Source: an uncultured Gammaproteobacteria bacterium (lineage in GTDB: Bacteria > Pseudomonadota > Gammaproteobacteria > GCA-002705445 > GCA-002716945). From it: 32,000 nucleotides of DNA. Location of the stretch: contig CACAVP010000002.1 in assembly GCA_902535975.1 (NCBI GenBank), positions 1-32,000 of the forward strand, written 5' to 3'. Under the pieces are notes generated by a model. That model saw only the letters and a program-made list of their open reading frames with translations, did no database searches and was not told the origin of the DNA. This document shows, one piece after another, positions 1-8,970 of this stretch (the first letter of the stretch is position 1; each line of letters begins with the position of its first letter). Both the position numbers and the translations under genes were made by a program.

Positions 1-441
1 TGCATTTGGGTTATTAGTAGACGTGATGAATAGTGCATTATTGATTTTTAGATCATTAAGCAGCTTTTGACCTAATTTTGTTTTCTTATCTGTAAAAGAT
101 AACTTATCAGTCAAATGTAACCTTTTTCTCTTTAGCAGCTCGTTGAAAATACAGTTGAGCGCTCCTCTGTACATTTTCTTATTAATTTTTTTATTATAAG
201 TTTTTGGTCTCGCAGCAAATGTGACGCCACCAGTTCTCCAAATAGGGCTTCTTGTTGTCCCTGCTCTTGCTCTACCTGAACCTTTTTGTGGACGGGGCTT
301 GGCACCGCCGCCGCTGACTGCTGATCTATTTTTTTGAGCTTTGGTTCCACTTCTTTGGTTGGATAAAAAGTCGGTCGTAACTTGGTGAACAAGTGCTTCA
401 TTAAAATCTTTTGTAAATATTTTAGAGAGTTCTTTACTCAT
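1..441 (-). CDS. rplD: 50S ribosomal protein L4 (5' part; 3' end beyond left edge)
   Basis: L4 is a large-subunit protein near the peptide exit tunnel and in enterobacteria also represses the S10 operon. The 147 codons present read without a stop into base 1, so the C-terminus is outside the window. Diagnostic segments are DFNEALVHQV near residue 12, KPRPQKGSGRARAGTTRSP and WRTGGVTFAARP in the tunnel-loop region, and KKMYRGAL after it. The start ATG at 439-441 lies inside the last codons of rplC (8-bp overlap, ATGAGTAA), so translation is probably coupled to L3. The N-terminus is somewhat shorter than in E. coli. A reading frame at 132-401 covers the same bases but is only a shifted shadow. 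Identification is confident from sequence and from position after rplC. Confidence 0.95.
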   Translation of the reverse strand, partial: MSKELSKIFTKDFNEALVHQVTTDFLSNQRSGTKAQKNRSAVSGGGAKPRPQKGSGRARAGTTRSPIWRTGGVTFAARPKTYNKKINKKMYRGALNCIFNELLKRKRLHLTDKLSFTDKKTKLGQKLLNDLKINNALFITSTNNPNA

Positions 442-1249
442 TTTTACTCTCCTCTATATTTTTATCTTCGTTCGATGAACTTGCTTCATTAGATGGAGAA
501 CTCTCATCTATATTGTTATCTTTATTTTTGCTTGAATCTGATGCCTCATTTGAGCTATCAAGATTATCTTTCGCATCCTTTACTTCTTTTTCAGAAAAAA
601 TTTCTTTCGCTGTATATTTTTTTTCTGTAGGTTTTATTATCACAACACTACCCTTGTGTCCTGGGATAGATCCTTTGACTAACATAATATTCTCATCAGC
701 CATAATCTTTACAATCGTAAGGTTCTGAATTGTTCTATTAACATTACCAAGATGCCCAGGCATTTTCTTTCCTTTAAATACTCTTCCTGGATCTTGACAC
801 TGACCAGTTGAACCGAGTGCTCTATGAGAAATCGAATTACCATGGGTAGCATCTTGGGTTTTAAAATGGTGTCTTTTCACCCCGCCTTGAAAGCCCTTTC
901 CCAATGTTCTACCGGTAATATCTACATGTTCGCCTGCTTTGAACGTATCGACCTTAATATCAGATCCAACAGATAAATTATCCTCTAGTTCTTTTACTCT
1001 GAACTCAACTTGACCTTTTGCAGGACTGATATTAGATTTTTTATAGTGGCCAAGAGCAGCTTTGTTTAATCTGCTTTCTTTTTGATTACCATATGCAATT
1101 TGAACTGCGGAATAGCCGTCTCTATCAACAGTCTTGATTTGAGAAACTCTATTGGTATCTATGTTTATGACCGTAACAGGGATGGATATACCTGATTCGT
1201 CAAATACACGTGTCATGCCAGTTTTTATGCCTACTAGGCCTATGCTCAT
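434..1249 (-). CDS. rplC: 50S ribosomal protein L3 with acidic C-terminal extension
   Basis: L3 is an early 23S-binding protein whose loop approaches the peptidyl transferase centre. The family core is intact: MSIGLVGIKTGMTRVF at the N-terminus, and HGNSISHRALGSTGQCQDPG followed by RVFKGKKMPGHLGN in the central loop that holds the Gln methylated in E. coli L3. I chose the ATG at 1249, not the longer frame up to 1315, because family homology begins here and GAGGA sits 7 nt upstream. The product is about 271 residues against 209 in E. coli. The extra 55 or so residues form a low-complexity tail rich in Glu, Asp, Ser, Asn and Lys, with a near-repeated SNEAS motif. The tail is in frame and runs into the start of rplD, so a frameshift artefact is unlikely. 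Confidence 0.95.
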   Translation of the reverse strand: MSIGLVGIKTGMTRVFDESGISIPVTVINIDTNRVSQIKTVDRDGYSAVQIAYGNQKESRLNKAALGHYKKSNISPAKGQVEFRVKELEDNLSVGSDIKVDTFKAGEHVDITGRTLGKGFQGGVKRHHFKTQDATHGNSISHRALGSTGQCQDPGRVFKGKKMPGHLGNVNRTIQNLTIVKIMADENIMLVKGSIPGHKGSVVIIKPTEKKYTAKEIFSEKEVKDAKDNLDSSNEASDSSKNKDNNIDESSPSNEASSSNEDKNIEESKNE

Positions 1250-1281
1250 TTTCTTGTCCTCAAAATGAAAAAAGTTAGTTA

Positions 1282-1363
1282 ATTCAGTATTATTTAAGGT
1301 GCTGAATCTTAACATAAAATTCAGGAATGTTACACTTTTTTAAGGTTTTTTGGGTGGATTCAG
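1282..1363 (-). promoter_or_regulatory. candidate RNA switch or leader upstream of rplC
   Basis: The 134-bp gap between rpsJ and rplC is the longest inside the str/S10 block. In the sense RNA CUGAAU occurs at 1358-1363, 1319-1324 and 1282-1287, and a single AUUCAG at 1302-1307 can pair with any of them. The best hairpin is 1302-1324: nine pairs including one G-U, with loop AUGUU. The G-U would be a mismatch on the opposite strand, so the fold favours the transcribed RNA. Pairing with the downstream copy (1282-1287) would exclude this hairpin. The function is inferred. In E. coli the L4-responsive leader precedes rpsJ, where here only one base separates fusA and rpsJ. Confidence 0.4.
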
Positions 1364-1383
1364 AGCTCTCTCTAAATGATGTA

Positions 1384-1713
1384 TTAACTTAATTCTATCT
1401 GTACATCTACCCCTGCTGCCAGATCCAATTTCATAAGAGCATCAACAGTTTTATCTGTTGGCTCTATTATGTCCATTAATCTTTTATGAGTGCGAATTTC
1501 ATACTGGTCACGGGCATCCTTATCTACGTGAGGTGAGATTAATACAGTAAATCTCTCTTTTTTGGTAGGAAGTGGAATAGGTCCAATTACTCTAGCCCCT
1601 GTTCTCTTGGCTGTTTCTAATATTTCTTTTGAGGAAGCATCGATTAGCTTATGGTCAAAAGTTTTTAAGCGAATTCTAATGTTTTGCGTGTTTTTTTTCT
1701 TTTTAGCTACCAC
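1384..1713 (-). CDS. rpsJ: 30S ribosomal protein S10
   Basis: S10 is a small-subunit head protein that, with NusB, also acts in rRNA antitermination through boxA. The 109 residues match the family along their length: [49 protein letters not shown] and the C-terminal [14 protein letters not shown]. The product is about six residues longer at the N-terminus than E. coli S10, with a Lys run ([10 protein letters not shown]). The start appears to be GTG at 1711-1713, one base after the fusA stop, with AAAGG upstream inside fusA, so S10 is probably translated by coupling to EF-G. In E. coli, tufA and a promoter/leader lie between fusA and rpsJ; both are missing here. Confidence 0.96.
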   Translation of the reverse strand: MVAKKKKNTQNIRIRLKTFDHKLIDASSKEILETAKRTGARVIGPIPLPTKKERFTVLISPHVDKDARDQYEIRTHKRLMDIIEPTDKTVDALMKLDLAAGVDVQIELS

Positions 1714-1714
1714 T

Positions 1715-3814
1715 TTAAGATGCCTTTTCGATTAATTCTTCTGCTATATTTGAAGGTATCTCCGCATACTTTTCAAACTCCATCGTATATGTAGCCCTTC
1801 CTTGTGTCATTGATCTTAAGTCTGTAGCGTATCCGAACATTTCTGAGAGTGGAACCTCAGCTTTTATTATATTACCAACGACAGTCTCTTCCATGCCTTG
1901 TATAATCCCCCTTCTTCGATTCAAATCACCAGTGACGTCACCCAGATAATCCCCGGGAGTAACTGCCTCAACCTTCATTACAGGCTCAAGTAAAACAGGA
2001 TTTGCTTTTTTTGCTCCTTCTTTAAAAGCTTGGGATCCAGCAACTTTAAATGCGACTTCACTAGAATCGACATCATGAAAAGAACCGTCGTAGAGTGTAA
2101 CCTTAACATCCACTACTGGGTAACCACCAATTACACCATTTTCCATTTGCTCGATAACCCCCTTGTCGACTGGACCAATAAATTCTTTTGGTATTGCACC
2201 ACCTACGATTTCATTTACAAACTCATAACCCTTGCCTGCTTCTTGAGGTTCTATCTTTAACCAAACATGACCATATTGTCCTTTACCACCACTCTGTTTA
2301 ACATATTTAGCCTCTTGCTCAATTGATTTTCTGATAGTTTCTCTGTAAGCCACTTGCGGTTTTCCTATTGTAGCCTCAACATTGAACTCCCTCTTCATTC
2401 TGTCAACAATGATATCAAGGTGTAGCTCACCCATGCCTGAAATTATTGTCTGATTAGATTCCTCATCAGTAGCCACGCGGAAAGATGGGTCCTCTTGAGC
2501 TAATTTTCCTAATGCTAAACCCATTTTTTCTTGATCATCTTTTGTTTTTGGCTCAACGGCAATTGAAATTACTGGCTCAGGAAACTCCATTCTTTCAAGA
2601 GTGATTATAGATGATGGATCGCATAGAGTGTCACCAGTTGTAACTTGTTTCAAGCCGACAGCAGCAGCTATATCCCCTGCTCTTACTTCTTTAATTTCTT
2701 CCCTAGAGTTTGAATGCATTTGAAGTATCCTTCCTATTCGTTCTTTTTTCTGTGTAACTGCATTGTAAACGGTATCCCCGGCTTTTAAGACACCGGAGTA
2801 CACTCGGAAGAATGCGAGTGTTCCTACAAATGGGTCTGTCGCTATCTTGAATGCTAGTGAAGCAAATGGTTCATCGTCTGAAGACTTTCTCTCGCCTTCA
2901 GTATTATCTTTGTCATCATTAATACCTTTAATGGCAGGAACATCTAATGGAGACGGCATAAAATCTATGACAGAATCTAACATAGCCTGGACACCTTTAT
3001 TTTTAAATGCTGTACCACAGGAGACAAGGACTATCTCGTTAGATAAAGTTTGCAACCTCAATCCTTTTATTATCTGCTCTCTAGTCAGTTCACCATTATT
3101 CAAATATAATTCCATTAATTCCTCATTTGCCTCTGCGGCTGTTTCAACTAATTGCTCGTTTAGTTCATTTGCTTTAGCCTTTAGCTCATCAGGTATCTCA
3201 ACTTCGTCAAATTTCATTCCTTTAGATTCCTCGTCCCATATGATGGCTTTCATATCAATGAGATTAACTACACCTTTGAAATTGTCTTCTGCTCCTATAG
3301 GAACTTGAAGGGGTACTGGTTTTGACCCCAGTCGAGTTTTAATTTGATCAACAACTCTGAAAAAATCAGCTCCTGCTCTATCCATTTTATTTACGAATGC
3401 CATTCTTGGTACACTATACTTATTCGCTTGCCTCCATACAGTCTCAGACTGTGGCTCTACTCCTCCAACTGCACAGAAAACAGCAACAGCACCGTCAAGG
3501 ACCCTGAGTGACCTTTCAACCTCGATTGTAAAGTCCACATGGCCAGGTGTATCGATAATATTTATTCGATGCTCGTCATATTGCCCTGTACTCCCGCTCC
3601 AAAAACAAGTTGTAGCTGCAGATGTAATTGTTATGCCCCTCTCTTGCTCCTGCTCCATCCAATCCATCGTTGCTGCACCATCATGCACTTCGCCTATTTT
3701 GTGAGATACACCTGTGTAATAGAGAATTCTTTCTGTGGTGGTAGTTTTGCCGGCATCAATGTGTGCCATAATTCCTATGTTGCGGTAGTGTGTTAAGTCT
3801 GTTGTTCTAGCCAT
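1715..3814 (-). CDS. fusA: translation elongation factor G
   Basis: EF-G is the GTPase that drives tRNA-mRNA translocation and, with RRF, ribosome recycling. The 699 residues equal the usual length. The G domain is complete: AHIDAGKTT at residues 17-25 (G1), [11 protein letters not shown] (switch I), DTPGHVDF (G3) and NKMD (G4). Domains II-V follow, including [10 protein letters not shown] and GQYGHVW, and the C-terminal part has [22 protein letters not shown]. It starts 3 bases after rpsG and ends one base before rpsJ, so it is part of the rpsL-rpsG-fusA-rpsJ unit. No tuf gene follows, unlike the E. coli str operon. I see no missing motif. Confidence 0.98.
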   Translation of the reverse strand: MARTTDLTHYRNIGIMAHIDAGKTTTTERILYYTGVSHKIGEVHDGAATMDWMEQEQERGITITSAATTCFWSGSTGQYDEHRINIIDTPGHVDFTIEVERSLRVLDGAVAVFCAVGGVEPQSETVWRQANKYSVPRMAFVNKMDRAGADFFRVVDQIKTRLGSKPVPLQVPIGAEDNFKGVVNLIDMKAIIWDEESKGMKFDEVEIPDELKAKANELNEQLVETAAEANEELMELYLNNGELTREQIIKGLRLQTLSNEIVLVSCGTAFKNKGVQAMLDSVIDFMPSPLDVPAIKGINDDKDNTEGERKSSDDEPFASLAFKIATDPFVGTLAFFRVYSGVLKAGDTVYNAVTQKKERIGRILQMHSNSREEIKEVRAGDIAAAVGLKQVTTGDTLCDPSSIITLERMEFPEPVISIAVEPKTKDDQEKMGLALGKLAQEDPSFRVATDEESNQTIISGMGELHLDIIVDRMKREFNVEATIGKPQVAYRETIRKSIEQEAKYVKQSGGKGQYGHVWLKIEPQEAGKGYEFVNEIVGGAIPKEFIGPVDKGVIEQMENGVIGGYPVVDVKVTLYDGSFHDVDSSEVAFKVAGSQAFKEGAKKANPVLLEPVMKVEAVTPGDYLGDVTGDLNRRRGIIQGMEETVVGNIIKAEVPLSEMFGYATDLRSMTQGRATYTMEFEKYAEIPSNIAEELIEKAS

Positions 3815-3817
3815 GAG

Positions 3818-4288
3818 TTACCACCTGTAGTGCGCGAATGCTTTATTTGCTTCAGCCATTTTGTGAGTATCCTCACGTTTTTTTACAGCTGAACCTTTAT
3901 TATCTATGGCATCTGTAATTTCCGATGCTAGTTTTTCCTTCATAGATTTTTCATTTCTTTTACTCGCTGCCTCTATAATCCATTTCATAGCCAAAGATAT
4001 TTTTCTCTTAGAGTTAACCTCGATAGGTACTTGATAGTTTGAACCCCCCACTCGCCTTGACTTAACCTCAACCGTTGGGCCTACGTTCTGGAGCGCTTTC
4101 TCAAGAACCGTAAGTGGCTCATCCTTAGTTTTTTCTGATGAAATAGACAAAGCTTCATATACAATTTTTTCTGCAGTTCTTTTTTTGCCATCCTGCATTA
4201 TCATATTTGTCAGGCGTGTAACATTAGTGCTTTTGTAAATAGGATCAGGAATGATTTTCTTTTTAGGAATGTCTCTTTTTCTTGGCAT
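3818..4288 (-). CDS. rpsG: 30S ribosomal protein S7
   Basis: S7 nucleates assembly of the 30S head by binding the 3' domain of 16S rRNA and, in E. coli, represses the str operon. The 156 residues match the common short form (E. coli B type, without the K-12 extension). Family segments are [16 protein letters not shown] at the start, [21 protein letters not shown] in the RNA-binding part, and [14 protein letters not shown] at the C-terminus. It lies 3 bases downstream of rpsL and 3 bases upstream of fusA. The tight rpsL-rpsG junction leaves little room for the S7 operator that E. coli has between its rpsL and rpsG, although the binding site could lie in coding sequence. Confidence 0.97.
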   Translation of the reverse strand: MPRKRDIPKKKIIPDPIYKSTNVTRLTNMIMQDGKKRTAEKIVYEALSISSEKTKDEPLTVLEKALQNVGPTVEVKSRRVGGSNYQVPIEVNSKRKISLAMKWIIEAASKRNEKSMKEKLASEITDAIDNKGSAVKKREDTHKMAEANKAFAHYRW

Positions 4289-4291
4289 ATC

Positions 4292-4666
4292 TTAACTCTT
4301 TGGTCTCTTAGTACCGTACTTTGATCTTCCTTGTTTTCTATTTTCTACACCTTGTGTATCTAGACTTCCTCTTACAATGTGATAACGAACTCCCGGGAGA
4401 TCTTTTACTCTTCCACCTCTAATAACTACAACAGAATGCTCTTGGAGGTTATGGCCTTCACCTCCTATGTATGATGTGACTTCTTGCCCGTTTGTTAACC
4501 TGACTCTTGCAACTTTTCTAAGTGCCGAATTAGGTTTTTTAGGTGTTGTGGTGTAGACGCGTGTACATACACCTCTACGTTGAGGACATGATTCCAAGGC
4601 TGGTACATCAGATTTTGAAATCTTGGATTTCCTTGGATTTCTGACAAGTTGATTGATTGTAGCCAT
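4292..4666 (-). CDS. rpsL: 30S ribosomal protein S12
   Basis: S12 sits at the decoding centre and influences accuracy. The 124 residues are fully collinear with the family: [12 protein letters not shown] at the start, [21 protein letters not shown] (first loop) and [17 protein letters not shown] (second loop). The lysines in TPKKPNS and RVKDLPG, whose changes give streptomycin resistance in other bacteria, are the wild-type residues, so no resistance allele is visible. AGGA is six bases before the ATG. It is the first gene after a strong promoter at 4691-4719 and begins the rpsL-rpsG-fusA-rpsJ-rplC-rplD run. The leader between the inferred start of transcription and the ATG would be only about 18 nt. 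Confidence 0.97.
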   Translation of the reverse strand: MATINQLVRNPRKSKISKSDVPALESCPQRRGVCTRVYTTTPKKPNSALRKVARVRLTNGQEVTSYIGGEGHNLQEHSVVVIRGGRVKDLPGVRYHIVRGSLDTQGVENRKQGRSKYGTKRPKS

Positions 4667-4690
4667 ATAATTCCTAATTAAGTATGCGAA

Positions 4691-4719
4691 ATTCTATTGG
4701 TACAACATGTATGTGTCAA
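4691..4719 (-). promoter_or_regulatory. sigma70-type promoter of the rpsL (str/S10) operon
   Basis: On the minus strand TTGACA (4714-4719) is followed by a 17-base spacer and TAGAAT (4691-4696), a consensus -35 and a 5/6 -10. Transcription would begin near 4684 and give a leader of about 18 nt before rpsL. The rest of the rpoC-rpsL gap is AT-rich. An imperfect hairpin flanks a T6 run just after the rpoC stop, but it is too weak to call a terminator, so read-through from rpoC is likely. Confidence 0.8.
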
Positions 4720-4753
4720 GAAATGATTAAAATTATATGCAAAAAACATAATA

Positions 4754-7700
4754 TTAATCTTTAAATAGATCTTCTGCGGTGGTTTCTGCAGACTTCTCAG
4801 GAATTATATTTATTTCACTCGCTATTTCTTTTTCAAGCATTTCCTCGAAAGACTCAATCTCTTCAGTTTGAGTGGATAGACCTGTACCACATGGAAGCAG
4901 CCTACCAACGACCACATTTTCTTTTAAGCCTCGAAGTTTATCTTTCCTACCATTGACAGCAGCATCAGTTAAAACACGAGTTGTCTCCTGGAAAGATGCT
5001 GCTGAGATAAATGATTCTGTAACTAATGACGCTTTGGTTATTCCTAGCAGCATAGGATTGTATGTAGGTAGCACAGCTTCAGGATTCTTTGATTTAAGTG
5101 AATCGATTAATTCCAGGAGCTGTGTTTTTTCCATCTGTTCTCCAGACATAAGTGACGTATCGCCAGGAGACACTATTTCTACCTTTCTTAGCATTTGACG
5201 CAGTATAACTTCAATATGTTTGTCGTTGATCGCAACACCTTGAAGCCTATAAACATCCTGGACTTCTTTTACTAAATGTTCAGCTAGATCTGTTATTCCT
5301 CTATATGCTAGGATATCATGCGGATCTAGTTCGCCATCAGAGATAATCTCACCTTGAGTTACGCTTGCACCCTCAAACACGTTAAGAAGTTTGGTCTTAT
5401 TAAGCATTTGGACATGTTCATTACCGTCTTTATCAGTGATTATCAATCGACGTTTACCTTTTGTTTCTTTTCCAAATGAGACAACACCTGTTTCTACTGC
5501 TAGCTCCGCCTTGTCTTTCGGCTCTCTGGCTTCAAATAAGTCAGCAACCCTTGGTAGACCACCAGTAATATCTCTTGTGCCAGATGTCTCGCGTGGTGTT
5601 CGAGCAATTACATCTCCAACTCCTACTTTGCTACCAGATGTCAAATTAACAGTTGAATTAGAAGGTAAGTGATAATGAGCTGGCAAATTTGAATTAGCTA
5701 GTGTTAACTCTTTACCTTTAGTGTCGATCAGTTTAATCATAGGTTTTCTGTTTTTATCAAATGATGCGCTTGACGTGTCTTTAACTTTTATAGAAGTGAT
5801 GCCTGTTAACTCATCGACAATATTCTCTACGCTTATACCATCCTCAAAATCCTCAAACTCTATTATACCTGCTGTTTCCGTGATAATTGGTGTAGAGTGA
5901 GGGTCCCATGTCACAATATTTTGACCTCGTTCAACATTTTCACCATCTACTGTTTTTATTACTGCCCCGTAAGGAATTTTATATCTCTCTTTTTCTCTGC
6001 CACTATCATCTAGAACACCTAATTCACCAGATCTAGATACAGTAATAATTTCATTTTGGCTATTAACAACAGTTTTCAGATTATGATATCTTATCGTTCC
6101 AGAATTTTTTACTTCTATGCTGTTTGCAGCAACTGCTCGTGATGCTGCGCCGCCAATATGGAATGTCCTCATAGTTAATTGAGTACCAGGTTCACCAATT
6201 GATTGTGCTGCAACTACTCCAACTGCTTCTCCGATACTGACTTGTCGACCTTTAGCTAAATCTCTACCATAGCACTTTGCACATACTCCGTGTCTTATAT
6301 CACAGGTAATTACTGACCTGACCCACACTTCATCTATCGCATTTTGCTCCAAAAGGGATACATTACTCTCATCTAGTAATGTGTCTTTGGGAAGAATTAT
6401 TGAATTTGTTTTTGGATTTATAAGATCATGTAGTAACGTTCTTCCTAATACCCTTTCATTGAGTGGCTCAACGATATCTCCTCCTTCTATAAGTGGTTTC
6501 ATTAAGATACCATTTCGTGTACCACAATCCTCTTCAGTCACTACTAAATCCTGAGAAACGTCAACTAAACGTCTTGTGAGGTAACCTGAGTTTGCGGTTT
6601 TAAGTGCAGTGTCTGCAAGTCCTTTTCTTGCGCCGTGAGTTGATATGAAATACTGCATGACATCTAAACCTTCTCTGAAATTAGCTGTAATTGGTGTCTC
6701 GATGATAGAACCATCAGGTTTTGCCATCAGCCCTCTCATTCCGGACAGCTGCCTTATTTGTGCTGCAGAGCCTCTTGCTCCTGAATCTGCCATCATATAA
6801 ATAGAATTGAAAGATTTGTGCTCTACCTTCTTACCATCTGATGTTTTCGTGACTTCAGTTCCGAGTTGCTTCATCATCGCTTGCGACACTTGGTCATTTG
6901 TATGTGACCAGATATCCACAACTTTATTGTAGCGTTCACCAGCAGTCAGTAATCCTGAATTGTATTGTTTTTCTATCTCTTTAACTTCTTTTTCTGCTTT
7001 AGCAGTGATAGTTGTTTTCTCTTTAGGTATTACCATGTCATCGACGCCAATAGATACGCCTGCTAAAGTTGAATATTTAAAGCCCATGTTTTTAATTTGA
7101 TCTGCAAAAAGTACGGTCTCTTTAAGACCGGCGAGTCTATAAGCTACGTCAAACAATTTTGAGATAGCTTTTTTATTTAAGTCTTGATCAATAAATGAAT
7201 ATGGAATGGACTTAGGTAGTATCTCAGAGATAAGTGCTCTACCAGTAGTAGTTTCTACGATTTTTGTCTTCTCAATTAGCTGATCTCCTTCATGTTCAGT
7301 AATTTTCATTCTGACTCTTATTTTTGCATGCATGTCTATAAGTTTGGATTGATAAGCTTTAGAGACCTCTTCTATATCGCTAAAAATCATCCCTTCGCCT
7401 TTACAGTTTGGTCTCTCCCTTGACATGTAGTAAATACCTAAAACCATATCCTGAGATGGTACAATAATAGGGCTGCCGTTTGACGGTGAGAGAATATTGT
7501 TGGTTGCCATCATCAATACCCTTGCCTCCGTTTGAGCTTCCACTGACAACGGAACATGCACAGCCATCTGGTCACCATCAAAGTCTGCGTTGAAAGCAGC
7601 GCACACAAGTGGATGAAGTTGAATAGCTTTACCCTCAATCAAAACTGGTTCAAAGGCTTGTATCCCTAATCGGTGTAATGTTGGTGCACGATTTAAAAGA

Positions 7701-8962
7701 ACAGGGTATTCTTTAATTATTTCCTCTAAAATATCCCAAACTTCCTCCCCTTCTTTTTCAACAACTTTTTTTGCCGATTTGATTGTTGTAGTAATACCTC
7801 TAGCTTGAAGCTTTCCAAAAATGTGTGGTTTAAATAGCTCTAGAGCCATTTTTTTTGGAATTCCACATTGATGTAATCTAAGTGTAGGACCAACAACAAT
7901 TACAGATCTACCAGAATAATCAACCCTTTTGCCCAATAGATTTTGTCTAAACCTTCCACCTTTACCCTTTATCATGTCAGCAAGAGATTTTAGAGGTCTT
8001 TTGTTTGTTCCAGTAATGGCTCTGCCTCTTCTGCCATTATCGAGAAGAGCATCTACTGACTCTTGTAACATTCTTTTTTCATTTCTCACTATAATATCTG
8101 GTGCTTTAAGCTCAAGAAGCCTTTTGAGCCTGTTGTTTCTGTTAATTACTCTTCTGTAGAGATCATTGAGATCTGAAGTTGCAAAGCGTCCACCTTCGAG
8201 AGGGACAAGTGGTCTCAGATCTGGTGGGAGGATAGGTAGCACATCGAGAATCATCCACTCTGGTTTGTTACCAGAGTTGATAAATGACTCAATTAGTTTG
8301 AGACGTTTAATATTTCTTTTATTTTTTGCTTGCGATTTTGTTACCTTAATCTCTTCAGAGAGATCTTCATATGATTTCTCAAGATCTATACTTTTAAGAA
8401 GTTCTTTAATCGCCTCGGCGCCCATGCCTACCTTAATTTCACTTCCGTATTCTTCAATCGCTTGATTATACATTTCTTCACTTAATAGAGTACCTGTCTC
8501 GTATGGAGTTAGGCCTCCATCGATAACAATAAATGCTTCAAAATATAATACCTTCTCAATTTGTCTCAAAGTCATATCCATCATTAAGCCTATCCTTGAT
8601 GGTAATGACCTTAGAAACCAAATGTGAGCAACAGGTGCAGCTAATTCGATATGACCCATTCTCTCTCTTCTGACTTTAGATAATGTAACTTCGACTCCAC
8701 ATTTCTCACACACCACACCCCTGTGCTTAAGGCGTTTGTATTTTCCACACAAACATTCATAATCTTTGACTGGACCAAAAATCTTTGCACAAAACAAGCC
8801 ATCTCTCTCAGGCTTGAATGTCCTATAGTTAATTGTTTCAGGCTTTTTGACTTCGCCGTATGACCATGATCTCATGAGATCAGGAGATGCAAGTGATATC
8901 TTTATATGATCAAATTTTTTGTCATTATTATTTTTTTTAAACATGTTTAATATTTCTTGCAT
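4754..8962 (-). CDS. rpoC: DNA-directed RNA polymerase subunit beta'
   Basis: The beta' subunit holds the active-site Mg and much of the DNA clamp. The 1402 residues are close to E. coli (1407). Visible landmarks in order are [12 protein letters not shown] near the start; the zinc site [20 protein letters not shown] around residues 70-90; the rudder/lid region with [18 protein letters not shown]; the catalytic [12 protein letters not shown] around residue 460; the bridge-helix/trigger-loop part with [20 protein letters not shown] and [12 protein letters not shown]; a second zinc site with [11 protein letters not shown]; and the C-terminal [16 protein letters not shown]. The start is supported by AGGA seven bases before the ATG, just after the rpoB TAG. 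The C-terminus ends in an acidic stretch. The next gene has its own promoter. Confidence 0.98.
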   Translation of the reverse strand: MQEILNMFKKNNNDKKFDHIKISLASPDLMRSWSYGEVKKPETINYRTFKPERDGLFCAKIFGPVKDYECLCGKYKRLKHRGVVCEKCGVEVTLSKVRRERMGHIELAAPVAHIWFLRSLPSRIGLMMDMTLRQIEKVLYFEAFIVIDGGLTPYETGTLLSEEMYNQAIEEYGSEIKVGMGAEAIKELLKSIDLEKSYEDLSEEIKVTKSQAKNKRNIKRLKLIESFINSGNKPEWMILDVLPILPPDLRPLVPLEGGRFATSDLNDLYRRVINRNNRLKRLLELKAPDIIVRNEKRMLQESVDALLDNGRRGRAITGTNKRPLKSLADMIKGKGGRFRQNLLGKRVDYSGRSVIVVGPTLRLHQCGIPKKMALELFKPHIFGKLQARGITTTIKSAKKVVEKEGEEVWDILEEIIKEYPVLLNRAPTLHRLGIQAFEPVLIEGKAIQLHPLVCAAFNADFDGDQMAVHVPLSVEAQTEARVLMMATNNILSPSNGSPIIVPSQDMVLGIYYMSRERPNCKGEGMIFSDIEEVSKAYQSKLIDMHAKIRVRMKITEHEGDQLIEKTKIVETTTGRALISEILPKSIPYSFIDQDLNKKAISKLFDVAYRLAGLKETVLFADQIKNMGFKYSTLAGVSIGVDDMVIPKEKTTITAKAEKEVKEIEKQYNSGLLTAGERYNKVVDIWSHTNDQVSQAMMKQLGTEVTKTSDGKKVEHKSFNSIYMMADSGARGSAAQIRQLSGMRGLMAKPDGSIIETPITANFREGLDVMQYFISTHGARKGLADTALKTANSGYLTRRLVDVSQDLVVTEEDCGTRNGILMKPLIEGGDIVEPLNERVLGRTLLHDLINPKTNSIILPKDTLLDESNVSLLEQNAIDEVWVRSVITCDIRHGVCAKCYGRDLAKGRQVSIGEAVGVVAAQSIGEPGTQLTMRTFHIGGAASRAVAANSIEVKNSGTIRYHNLKTVVNSQNEIITVSRSGELGVLDDSGREKERYKIPYGAVIKTVDGENVERGQNIVTWDPHSTPIITETAGIIEFEDFEDGISVENIVDELTGITSIKVKDTSSASFDKNRKPMIKLIDTKGKELTLANSNLPAHYHLPSNSTVNLTSGSKVGVGDVIARTPRETSGTRDITGGLPRVADLFEAREPKDKAELAVETGVVSFGKETKGKRRLIITDKDGNEHVQMLNKTKLLNVFEGASVTQGEIISDGELDPHDILAYRGITDLAEHLVKEVQDVYRLQGVAINDKHIEVILRQMLRKVEIVSPGDTSLMSGEQMEKTQLLELIDSLKSKNPEAVLPTYNPMLLGITKASLVTESFISAASFQETTRVLTDAAVNGRKDKLRGLKENVVVGRLLPCGTGLSTQTEEIESFEEMLEKEIASEINIIPEKSAETTAEDLFKD

Positions 8963-8970
8963 AATCTTTC

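Noticed and set aside
132-401. Minus-strand 89-residue frame
   Set aside because: It is a shifted shadow of rplD. The real L4 frame runs from 441 through base 1 with family motifs.
1250-1315. N-terminal 22-residue extension of L3 (MLRFSTLNN...)
   Set aside because: Family homology and a GAGGA site both mark 1249 as the start. The extension overlaps the hairpin-forming leader.
4735-4760. Possible terminator after rpoC
   Set aside because: The stem is AT-only and imperfect and the T6 run lies in the loop, not after the stem.
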